The notes beneath the pieces are model-generated. The model was not told the origin of the DNA, did not search any database, and saw only the letters and a list, made by a program, of their open reading frames with translations. From assembly GCA_030280995.1 (NCBI GenBank), contig JASXTE010000002.1, positions 30,206,683 to 30,270,682 of the forward strand: DNA of 64,000 nt, given 5' to 3'. The translations under genes were made by a program, and so were the position numbers. Below are positions 55,431 through 64,000 of the stretch, piece by piece. Numbering within the stretch: the stretch's first letter is position 1; every line of letters starts with the position of its first letter. The DNA is from Hemileia vastatrix (lineage: Eukaryota; Basidiomycota; Pucciniomycetes; Pucciniales; Zaghouaniaceae).

Positions 55431-56631
55431 TGAAAAACTAGGGACTATTCTTTAAATTTTAGATTTCAGTGATGATGTGCATCTGTTTTGTTGGAAACTT
55501 GTCTGTTAGAAGGTACCCATGGGTGGGGATTGTAGATTTAATCTTGGCAAGTGTAGATGTAACTGATGGGCTGGCTTCTCTGTAGAACAGTTACCCCAGA
55601 TTTTATGTTTCCAACCCCTTTTCTTAATTTTTTAAACCCTATTATTGGTTTCTCTACGCAGATTTCTCTCCTCTATGACTTTAAACTGGATATTCTTTTG
55701 GTCTTCAAGTGCTGGACTCTTCACGCTTATTTTTTATATTATTGTTCTAGATGTTGTGTTTTTTTAAGAAGGTACCCAGGGGGCTACTATATTTTATTTT
55801 TGAAAGTGTGGGAATAACTGATGATCTGGCTGCTCTGTAGAACAGTTACCCCATAATGTCTATTTCAAGTATTTTGTTTGTCCTAGTTGAATCCTATTTC
55901 TATTTTTTTTATTGTGTTTTCAAGTCCACTATGACTTTAAAATCACTTGGAAGTGGCTTCTTTATCTTTGGTCTATTTTTATTGGTAGTGGATCACTGGT
56001 GGTCTTTCATCATTTTTACTTAATGGAGGGAGCCCACCCAGTGATCATTTCCTTGGACTGGACCTTCTATGGAGCTGGACTTTTTCTTTTTCTTTCCTTG
56101 ACTTTGTGGCAATTGTTGTGTTAGATAGTAGTTTTACATTATTTTCTTTTTTATCTTTCTCTCTCTTTTACTTTTTATATGGTGGTGATTCAGATTTAAA
56201 GAGGGTAAAAATCATAAAAAAATTATATTATATGGTGTCACCACATCAGGGTCACCTGAACATGGGAAAGAATTGGTGGGGAAGGCCCATCAATTGGCTT
56301 GGTAATGCTATTTTCTTTTTTATCTTTCTTTCATTTTTTATTATTTACTTTAATTTCTATTCATTTAATGTCATCTTTATATTATTTTTCTTAATTTGTT
56401 TTTGCATCTCAAATATTTTAAAATTTATCTAAAGGTGTATCCACATCGAGGTGCACTTGAATGTGGATAAGGTATCAGGGCATCAGCTCATCAATTGGCT
56501 GGAGGATACCATTTGAAATTATTTATTATTTCATTTTTTTTCTCAGCTCTCATATTTTTTGGGGTAATTTTGTTTAATTCTTTTCAAGTTTTTTTTAGTA
56601 TTTTAGTAGTTTTAAGTAGTAATCCATGTAG
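55431..56631 (+). other. Gypsy-B2 3' non-coding region with hairpins and direct repeats
   Basis: No gene. Hairpin units at 55559-55597 and 55811-55852 (TAACTG...CAGTTACCCC), and two related CCACATC-starting units at 56235-56310 and 56440-56515, as in Gypsy-B1. Confidence 0.6.
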
Positions 56632-58099
56632 AAATAAAAATAAAAATAAAAATAAAAATAAAAATAAAAATAAAAATAAAAATAAAAATAAAAATAAAAA
56701 TAAAAATAAAAATAAAAATAAAAATAAAAATAAAAATAAAAATAAAAATAAAAATAAAAATAAAAATAAAAATAAAAATAAAAATAAAAATAAAAATAAA
56801 AATAAAAATAAAAATAAAAATAAAAATAAAAATAAAAATAAAAATAAAAATAAAAATAAAAATAAAAATAAAAATAAAAATAAAAATAAAAATAAAAATA
56901 AAAATAAAAATAAAAATAAAAATAAAAATAAAAATAAAAATAAAAATAAAAATAAAAATAAAAATAAAAATAAAAATAAAAATAAAAATAAAAATAAAAA
57001 TAAAAATAAAAATAAAAATAAAAATAAAAATAAAAATAAAAATAAAAATAAAAATAAAAATAAAAATAAAGATAAAGATAAAGATAAAAATAAAAATAAA
57101 AATAAAAATAAAAATAAAAATAAAAATAAAAATAAAAATAAAAATAAAAATAAAAATAAAAATAAAAATAAAAATAAAAATAAAAATAAAAATAAAAATA
57201 AAAATAAAAATAAAAATAAAAATAAAAATAAAAATAAAAATAAAAATAAAAATAAAAATAAAAATAAAAATAAAAATAAAAATAAAAATAAAAATAAAAA
57301 TAAAAATAAAAATAAAAATAAAAATAAAAATAAAAATAAAAATAAAAATAAAAATAAAAATAAAAATAAGAATAAAAATAAAAATAAAAATAAAAATAAA
57401 AATAAAAATAAAAATAAAAATAAAAATAAAAATAAAAATAAAAATAAAAATAAAAATAAAAATAAAAATAAAAATAAAAATAAAAATAAAAATAAAAATA
57501 AAAATAAAAATAAAAATAAAAATAAAAATAAAAATAAAAATAAAAATAAAAATAAAAATAAAAATAAAAATAAAAATAAAAATAAAAATAAAAATAAAAA
57601 TAAAAATAAAAATAAAAATAAAAATAAAAATAAAAATAAAAATAAAAATAAAAATAAAAATAAAAATAAAAATAAAAATAAAAATAAAAATAAAAATAAA
57701 AATAAAAATAAAAATAAAAATAAAAATAAAAATAAAAATAAAAATAAAAATAAAAATAAAAATAAAAATAAAAATAAAAATAAAAATAAAAATAAAAATA
57801 AAAATAAAAATAAAAATAAAAATAAAAATAAAAATAAAAATAAAAATAAAAATAAAAATAAAAATAAAAATAAAAATAAAAATAAAAATAAAAATAAAAA
57901 TAAAAATAAAAATAAAAATAAAAATAAAAATAAAAATAAAAATAAAAATAAAAATAAAAATAAAAATAAAAATAAAAATAAAAATAAAAATAAAAATAAA
58001 AATAAAAATAAAAATAAAAATAAAAATAAAAATAAAAATAAAAATAAAAATAAAAATAAAAATAAAAATAAAAATAAAAATAAAAATAAAAATAAAATA
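56632..58099 (+). repeat. (AAAAAT)n hexanucleotide tract, about 1.47 kb, in Gypsy-B2
   Basis: About 244 tandem units with very few variants: three AAAGAT units near 57069-57087 and an AAGAAT unit near 57369. Same position in the element as the tract at 18541-19806. Confidence 0.97.
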
Positions 58100-58729
58100 A
58101 TTTTTCTAATACATTTGCTAATTATTATGGTTTTCTCTATTTATTAATTTAAATTAATTTTTTTTTATAAATAATGTCTGAAAGAAGAAGCTTCTGAAGG
58201 TTGGTCTGGATTATGTTGGCTTCTTTGCTTCTTGTTTGGATTGGAGGAGGCACTATGTTCCTTGTTGTGTAGTCTGCTGGATAGAGTTTAGGGATTGTAA
58301 TATTCAGGAACTGGATTTGAAGGTAATTTTTGGGTGGAAGCAGAAGAAGCTGGGATGGAGTGTTGGAAGGTGTGATTAATTATTCTCAAAATTTTCCAGT
58401 GGTTGAAGAAGTTGTTTCCTCAGTTTTATCTCAAATTCATTCAATGGACCATGAAGAGCAAAGGCCTTAAGAATTTTTGAGCACATTATACTTAGGTGTT
58501 GCTTCATATTGGGTAATCCAGTGTCAATTTGGTTTTCAGAGGTTGGCCAACCTAAATAGTAGATTCAGGAGGCAGGGTTGTTAACTAAAAAGAAAAATTG
58601 AATCAGTAATTATTTTCTGTTGAAGATATTGGATTAAATATTTTGGTACTTACACATTGGAGGTTCATCTAATTTGTAAGCGGCTGGAATTTGAACTGTT
58701 GAAGGGTTTTTATTGGATATAGTAGGAGG
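58100..58729 (+). other. Gypsy-B2 spacer after the (AAAAAT)n tract
   Basis: Counterpart of 19807-20431. No gene seen. Confidence 0.55.
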
Positions 58730-59720
58730 ATAAACCAGTTGGAGGTATGGATTTTCTTGGTCATCTTCTAAAAGGTGTTGAGAATATGAACTAGGATGTG
58801 GACATTCATGGGGCCTAGTTGGAGCAGCATGTCTGTTGCTGTTGTTGATGATCTTGTTGCTTAGTTCAGTTTGGTTGGGTACTGGTGATGGTGTACCAGT
58901 ATTTTTGTAGGATGGGGAAGGAGAAGGTAGCCTAGAAGCTGATTGGGATTTTCTGGATGAATTTCTGGAAGAAATTGAACTTTCAGAAGAATAATTAGCT
59001 GGTAGAAAAGAGGTGTAGTTGCTTCTTTTTGGTTGAGAGGTAGATTTTTGTCTGGGTGAAGTGTTTGTACTCTGGGGTCTTCTTAGGCTCTTCTGGTAGG
59101 TCTTCTAGAAGTTTTAGAAGTTTTAGAGGTTTTAGAAATTTTGGAAGTAAGAGAATTTGAGCACATTACTCTGAGAGAACTAGAAGGTTGTTGTGTGGTG
59201 TTATTGATGTATTCTGGCGGAATTTAACTGTTTTCAGGCTTAATTTGTAGGTTTTAAGCCTGATTTATGCTTCCTAGCAAGGTGGGCGGGCTTCTGAACG
59301 GGGTCTAACAGCCTAGTATCTGATAATGAAGCTGTTTGAGCTGAATTTACAGTGATAAAGGCTTTTGCTTTAGAGGATTAAGCAGCTCTTTTGGAGATTA
59401 TTCTGGGAACTTATTTCCAGGATCTTCTGGATGAGGCTGAAGATAAAGAGAAAAAAGCAGGACCAAGCTCTAGTGATCTATTAGGGGATCTGGAGATGTA
59501 TTTATGTGAAGGTGAAGGTGATGGTATAGGAGAATTGGCGTCTCTGTCACATCTTTTCTATTTGGAGTTGCAAGAATCACAGGCGCTGTTGTAGAGTTCA
59601 GTGTCAGGAGTTGGAAGAGTGAAGGTGAAAGGTCTTCACATGTGGATACACTGTTTGCAAGCATATTACTTTGGAGCAGTGAAGCAAGAAAGATCTGGGT
59701 TAAAATCAGGGGAATGAGCC
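58730..59720 (-). pseudogene. Gypsy-B2 antisense gene 2: half zinc-cluster protein, decayed
   Basis: On the minus strand from an ATG at about 59720: MAHSPDFNPDLSCFTAPK, stop, YACKQCIHM, stop, then FTFTLPTPDTELYNSACDSC followed by a KRCDRD end. The cysteine pattern is C-x2-C, then C-x2-C-x6-C. The Gypsy-B1 copy (21438-20432) supports the same reading and keeps the second cluster intact (ACDSCISKKKKCDRD). A Ser-rich tail follows with many breaks. Confidence 0.5.
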
Positions 59721-60505
59721 ATAGTATATGATGAGACAAAAATTAAGATAAAAGAGATAAGAAGAAAAAAATTTTCAGTGATGGGTAGATGATGGAGAGA
59801 AAGTGAAATTTCAGTAGTTTGGTTATGGGGAATTGTGCATAGAATTAGTTTTGGCTTTTTATGTAAAGTGTGGAAAGTCTGTCATGAATTTAAACTGAAC
59901 ACTGTGGCCAGTCCTTCAAGAATTTAAACTGAAAAATGGTATAGTCCACCAAGACTATAAACTGAGGATGGTTTGATGGTTGAGTCCTTCAGGACTACAA
60001 ACTGATAATGTGGTGTTGGTGTCATTATGGCAGAGGACAACCAAAGGGAGAGTCTCTGAATTTAGTTAAGGCAAGTGTGGGGGTAACAGATTAGCTGGCT
60101 GCTCCATAGAAAAGTTATCCCAGAATGTTAGTTTATTTCTTTGGTCTTTAATGGTTTTATCTCTGGTTCTGTCTTTATGATTTAGGTTTAAAGTTCTCCA
60201 AGACTATAAATTGAAGGTTTTGTGTCCCCCAAGACTATAAAATGAAGGCTTTTAGTCCCCCAACACTTAAAACTGAGGATGAGTTGCCCAAGACTGTAAA
60301 CTGACATATTTCTTATGATTGGCTAAATTCAGGAAGTCTGGATGGTGGTCAAGAAATATCATTTCTAAGCCAAAAGTTTATTCAAGAAAAAAAATGTGAT
60401 AAAGCATCAAGAGATGAAACGATTGAACTGGTTGATGAGTTGTTTCCTTTTCTCAAGGTCCTGTGCATTTCTAGCAAGAGTGGATTGGAAGTAGCTTAGT
60501 AGGAG
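59721..60505. other. Gypsy-B2 region between the antisense genes, with short repeats
   Basis: Degenerate repeats of a roughly 23-bp unit like CCAAGACTATAAACTGA between about 59895 and 60305, matching 21590-21965 in Gypsy-B1. A hairpin unit occupies 60079-60121. No gene. Confidence 0.6.
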
Positions 60506-61033
60506 CTATTTTTGATAAGAGGAGTTTTGTTGCAACTTGGCCTTAATGATGGGAAAGTGGATAGGTGTTGGTGGCTCAATGGATCTTACATTTTCATCAT
60601 CACTGGCAGAAGATGGAGGAGCTGAGAAATAACTAGTTTTAAAAGTACAAAGAAGGAATAAAAGTTTTTTACCGTCAGATGGACAAAGCATGGTGGTATT
60701 GATTGCTGTAGTGTTGTTGGCACTCTTTTTTAAAGGGTTTAAATTGTTAATTAATTTGGGTATCAGAATTGAGAGACTGGATTTTTTTGTGCTGGTAGAA
60801 GATTGACCAGGTTGAGTTGGAGGGGAAACTGTTGAAGATGCTAATGAACCAGTTCTGTAGAAAGTCTTTTTTCTGGATTGGTAGACATCACAGGAGGTTC
60901 TGTATGGATGAGCTGGTGGTGTGATGGCGCAGATCAGATTATTGTCAATGCAGTATTGGTAAGGGCCCATGTCAGAGGTAGATTTTGAAAGAAAGTTGAA
61001 GCTGGTGAATCCAATGAAGAAGAGTGTGGACAT
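60506..61033 (-). CDS. Gypsy-B2 antisense gene 1: cysteine-cluster protein, 175 aa open
   Basis: An intact 175-codon frame starts at ATG 61033, only 19 bp from the 3' LTR, on the strand opposite to gag-pol. Residues about 28-58 contain CIDNNLIC, AITPPAHPYRTSCDV, then YQSRKKTF. Aligned with the Gypsy-B1 copy (…CDVFQSRKKTC) this implies an ancestral C-x6-C-x12-C-x2-C-x6-C. In this copy two of the five cysteines are Tyr and Phe. A Ser/Thr/Pro-rich middle and a conserved SDDENVRSIEPPTP motif follow. It ends about 50 codons earlier than the Gypsy-B1 frame, so it is C-terminally truncated. The N-terminal ten residues are hydrophobic, but a signal peptide is unlikely given the family comparison. Function unknown. 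Confidence 0.6.
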   Translation of the reverse strand: MSTLFFIGFTSFNFLSKSTSDMGPYQYCIDNNLICAITPPAHPYRTSCDVYQSRKKTFYRTGSLASSTVSPPTQPGQSSTSTKKSSLSILIPKLINNLNPLKKSANNTTAINTTMLCPSDGKKLLFLLCTFKTSYFSAPPSSASDDENVRSIEPPTPIHFPIIKAKLQQNSSYQK

Positions 61034-61039
61034 TCTTGA

Positions 61040-61051
61040 TTGAAGGGAGGA
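61040..61051 (+). promoter_or_regulatory. Gypsy-B2 polypurine tract
   Basis: GAAGGGAGGA lies directly before the 3' LTR start TGTGG, the normal place for the plus-strand primer. Gypsy-B1 has GGGAGAA at the equivalent position (22720-22725). Confidence 0.65.
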
Positions 61052-62116
61052 TGTGGTCTTCCAACATTTTCAGAGGCCTTTGTTGGGCTGTTCGGTGCTG
61101 TTTGTGTATGTCTTAATTGAAATTGGTCAAGGAATTAGGTGTTTTTTTAGTTTTATTCAGAGAATATTGGGACTATGGATATATGGGTAAAACCATTGGA
61201 TAGCCCTGGGTTTTCTCCATATTTGATTTCTTGATCATTGTTTCATATTCCAAGTTTTAAAGGGTCATTACCTCTTTTTTCATTTCTAAAAGATAGCTGT
61301 TTAATTTTCTTTTTTTGTGCTTTACGGGCTAACCATAAGTCTTAAGGATAAGTTCTAAGTACCATTAAGTAGAGTTAATTTGGCTCTATATTTTATGTAT
61401 AAATGTTTTCATAACTTAATTTTTTGTTTTAAGGGTTTTAGTAGTTATGGTGGATTTTTCTAAGTATTTTGGGCCTTATTAGATGTTTTTGGTGGTTTTC
61501 TGGCCTAAGGGAGGTCCACCCTCCTCAGTTCTAGAGGGCTGGGGAGCATTTCTAGAGGTTTTTTAATCAATTTGGCTATCAAAAGAGAAAAATTAGTTGC
61601 TGTGCATGGATTTTTAGATAGGTGGTCTGTGTTTACATACTGGAGAAGACAGTTTGGGGCAACTTTAATTATTACACAACCATCTGGTAGTTATATCATT
61701 GTTTCTCAATCAGTTTTCACTGTTTTTTGGCCAAAATTGGTTGTGTTTTTTGCAAGGTTATTTCCTCATTTAACTTAACTTTGGAAACTTATTTACCTGT
61801 TGTAGCTTTGAAACCTACATCAAGTATTTTTTCTTGTGTTTGTGCAAAAAGTGCACTGTGTCTTTGGTTTCTGGTGTGGATCTCTCTGAATTTCAGGTTT
61901 TCAGGTTCTTTAGCTCTCAGTGGTCTGCTATTGGCTACTTTCTTGACTTAAAAAGCAGTAAAGAAGTGTGTTTTAAGGGTTATTGTAAAAGTCTCTGATT
62001 TTCTGTAGCAAATAAATCTCACCTGGTATTTATCAAAGGGTCAGGGGTTTTTCTCTCCAGTTTTACTCCAGCTCCCTTGGTTGAGGCCTATAGTTAGTAC
62101 CATAGGATATTATACA
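61052..62116 (+). mobile_element. Gypsy-B2 3' LTR (about 1065 bp)
   Basis: Collinear with the 5' LTR at 38337-39400; starts TGTGGTCTTCC and ends near TTATACA. No clean 5-bp target duplication could be fixed, but both outer flanks belong to the same TIR element. Confidence 0.8.
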
Positions 62117-62153
62117 CCAGTCAAGCCTTCTAGACCTAGAGGGACTTCTAACA
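62117..62153. repeat. Remnant of the TIR element entered by Gypsy-B2
   Basis: TCAAGCCTTCTAGACC...GGGACTTCTAACA matches the inverted-repeat tip of the element at 37556-38336 (TTAAATCTTCTAGACC...GGAACCTTCTGACA). Confidence 0.6.
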
Positions 62154-62489
62154 CCTGGGAGCATTTCTGAATTGTTGTTGACACACCAACACCTTTATGC
62201 TGGCAACCATGGAACCATTGACTATGAGGATCAATAAGCCTTTGTGGACAAACAAAAACAACAAAAATCAAAAGGCATGTAATTTATATTTTTTCCGCGA
62301 CTGTGAATCAAACCTTGCCCCAAATTTAATTTTTATATAGTGGAAAGAGTCTTATATATTTGTAGTGACTATAACAGTTACTATCTGTAAGTCTCACTCT
62401 GCATATTTTATATTACATGTATATATTTTTACTCAGCACTCTGTAGTAGCATTAAATTGCTCACATTACAGGGAGAGGTGTCTGGCGTA
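62154..62489. other. Unassigned DNA
   Basis: No gene or repeat recognised between the TIR remnant and the tandem repeat. Confidence 0.45.
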
Positions 62490-63020
62490 AAATGAATTTT
62501 TTTCTTAGTTGACCAAGATAGAGACATTTTGTTCTTAGTCCTAGAAGTTATATAAATTAAATAAATTATATTATATATTTTTATTATTATTTCAGTTGAC
62601 ATTTTTTTCCTGATAATTAAAATATTATTTTATTGCTTCAGTTGAAAATTAGTCCTGGTAGTAAAATAATAAATTTAAAAATTAATTAATTAATTTTATT
62701 ATATTATTTCAGTTGAAATTAAGTCCTGGTAATTAAATTTTCAGTTGACTCTTAGTCCTGATAATTATATATCAATATATAAATTAGTACTTAATTAAGA
62801 ATTGTGTTAATTATTCCAGTTGACACTTTTTTCTTGATAGTTAATAAATTATTTTATTATTTCAGTTGATTTATTTAAATCCAGGTAATAAATTATCAAT
62901 ATCTTCATTCTCTTGATTAGTTAAAAAATTGTAATAATTATTTCAGTTGATTTTTTCCTGATAAATAATATATTTTCATTATTTCAGTTGATTAATAATC
63001 CTGATAATTGATCATTTACT
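62490..63020. repeat. Degenerate tandem repeat, about nine units
   Basis: The core TTTCAGTTGA, 5-12 variable bases, then TCCTGATAATTAA recurs at about 62493, 62591, 62635, 62705, 62740, 62812, 62862, 62940 and 62980. Unit length varies from about 35 to 80 bp. Confidence 0.75.
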
Positions 63021-63153
63021 TGAAATATTTTTATTTTATCTCTCATTTTTTCTTTCAACAATTAAATAATAACTGATTAAATATAAAGATTTCTTTCTCT
63101 CAGTTTAGGTTATATAAAAAATTACTGATCAAAGGGTTTCTGCTGCCTGTGAA

Positions 63154-64000
63154 GTGGAATTAGACTTAATTGATTATGATGAGACTTCTGTAAGTTCTTC
63201 TTGTACTGCAAAAATTTCTCAAATTAATCAATTGTTGGACCAAAAACGATGTGGAAATGCTGGAAATGGAAATAAAATCAGAAAAGACTGCTCTGGATTC
63301 AAAGCCCCCAGTGAACTCCCCAGAAGAGATTCCAAGAGGCTTCAATATAAAAAAGATTCCCTTGAAGCAGCAAGTCATCAAACTGCCAGCTCACATCAAG
63401 GAGTTGACATTAGAGAGCCTCAGGTTTAAAAAAAGGTATAGTTTCTGGAAGAAAAGCTAAAAAATGATGAGACTTTTCTTCAAGAGAAGAGGAAACCTCA
63501 TCCAGCAGAAAAAACCCCTCCACAAGTGCCTCCTTATCAGCAGGAAAAGGTAGAAATGTCAAAATGGCAGTGGGAATCCCACCAAGTTCAAAAACTGAAA
63601 CAAGGAACTCAGGCAGGTCCTTCCAGACCCCAAAATTCAACCCAACCCCTCCTCATCCCTTCAAAGGAGGAAGAAAAAGGAAGAAAAATCAACTCCAAAT
63701 TTTACCAAAACCATGGTAAGCCCCTCTATTGAATCACAAGTGCCCTTTCTTTTTACTGATTCAGTTCCTTCGGGTAATTCTGGATGGGAAGATGATACCT
63801 TGAGGCCAGTAGAGGCTGCCTCTAGTAGGAATATTACTCAATATTCTGATCAGTTTGTTGACTTTCTGCTGCAAGGGAATCATTTTTATATTGAAGCCTC
63901 TTTGAATCTCTTCTGGGGAGTTCACTGGGGGCTACTCCTTTAGTAAAAATTTTTACTTCAATGATAGACCCTGATAAAACTATTATAGATGAAACAATTG
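63154..64000 (+). pseudogene. Unrecognised coding remnants, possibly Gag-like
   Basis: Plus-strand coding-like composition in shifting frames: 63154-63250 (ELDLIDYDETSVSSSCTAKI), then a second frame (63251-63460: PPVNSPEEIPRGFNIKKIPL), a third with a Gln/Lys/Pro-rich segment (63526-63732) and a fourth (63713-63943: SGWEDDTLRPVEAASSRN). The last segment continues to the window edge (MIDPDKTIIDETI). A GTAAGC after 63714 could be an intron donor. No domain is recognised; charged, Pro-rich repeats before a possible polyprotein would fit an LTR-element Gag, but this is a guess. Confidence 0.35.

Larger units (their letters stand above)
38337..62116 (+). mobile_element. Gypsy-B2: giant Ty3/gypsy element with both LTRs, carrying nested insertions
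   Basis: The 5' LTR is 38337-39400, the PBS about 39404-39421, gag starts at 39507 and the 3' LTR is 61052-62116. The span is 23,780 bp; after removal of Gypsy-C with its target duplication the element is about 15.5 kb, and about 14.6 kb without the solo LTR and the small TIR element as well. Pol is in the order PR, RT, RNase H, IN, as in Ty3/gypsy. More than 5 kb between integrase and 3' LTR hold hairpins, an (AAAAAT)n tract and antisense genes. The two LTRs are visibly more diverged from each other than those of Gypsy-C, in keeping with greater age. Confidence 0.88.

Noticed and set aside
56495..58147. A 550-codon open frame of alternating Lys and Asn
   Set aside because: It is the translation of the (AAAAAT)n satellite, which has no stop in this phase. 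The homologous tract at 18541-19806 gives no comparable gene.
55431..61051. An env-like gene (retrovirus-like gypsy)
   Set aside because: No sense-strand open frame with a signal peptide or transmembrane segment lies between integrase and 3' LTR; what is conserved there is antisense.

Overview
This 64 kb window looks like AT-rich, transposon-saturated eukaryotic DNA, most likely from a basidiomycete fungus and plausibly a rust (Pucciniales). The evidence is the short spliceosomal introns (57-120 nt), the fungal types of Ty3/gypsy (one with a C-terminal chromodomain), Ty1/copia and PIF/Harbinger elements, and the absence of any bacterial-type operon, tRNA or rRNA. The lineage is an inference; no host housekeeping gene is present to fix it.

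Layout, left to right. (1) 1-3718: a decayed Ty1/copia element on the minus strand (Copia-1), cut by the window edge, that abuts and probably interrupts (2) a minus-strand Ty3/gypsy element (Gypsy-A, about 3719-13197). Gypsy-A carries two almost identical 2556-bp PIF/Harbinger DNA transposons, Harbinger-1 (5515-8070) in its gag-pol and Harbinger-2 (10540-13095) in its 5' LTR/leader. (3) 13198-23796: a plus-strand, 5'-truncated copy of a very large gypsy family (Gypsy-B1). (4) 23797-29017: AT-rich DNA with a tandem duplication and a decayed multi-exon gene on the minus strand (25777-28333), itself split by a TIR element. (5) 29018-34133: a second, complete but decayed copia element (Copia-2) with GTTTG target duplications. 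(6) 34139-36475: the only plausible host interval, with a four-exon gene for a small secreted protein (34884-35743, minus). (7) 36476-38336: four small inverted-repeat elements. (8) 38337-62116: a second Gypsy-B (B2) with both LTRs, about 15.5 kb once its main nested insertion is removed. It is split by a complete 8311-bp chromodomain gypsy element (Gypsy-C, 39643-47953, TSD GATGT), a solo LTR (48484-49128, TSD GAAGC) and a small TIR element (53335-53591). (9) 62117-64000: the other edge of the element that B2 entered, a degenerate tandem repeat, and unrecognised coding remnants.

How the parts work. Gypsy-C shows a complete expression programme: a TATA box in the LTR, a predicted transcript 5' end that is perfectly complementary over 12 nt to the sequence next to the LTR (Tf1-like self-priming), and a gag-pol junction with an A_AAA_AAC slippery heptamer, an immediate stop codon and a 9-bp stem-loop (-1 frameshifting). 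Gypsy-B instead has a PBS like that of tRNA-Lys. Both Gypsy-B and Gypsy-C carry genes on the antisense strand between pol and the 3' LTR, and these share the cysteine spacing C-x6-C-x12-C-x2-C-x6-C. This antisense zinc-cluster gene is the most unusual system in the window. Gypsy-B also carries a 1.2-1.5 kb (AAAAAT)n tract at the same place in both copies and a repeated hairpin.

Apart from the two Harbinger transposases and possibly the secreted-protein gene, nearly every coding region is broken by nonsense codons or frameshifts. Four of the TGA stops in Gypsy-C lie where TCGA would have become TTGA, which resembles the TCG-targeted point mutation described for Pucciniomycotina.
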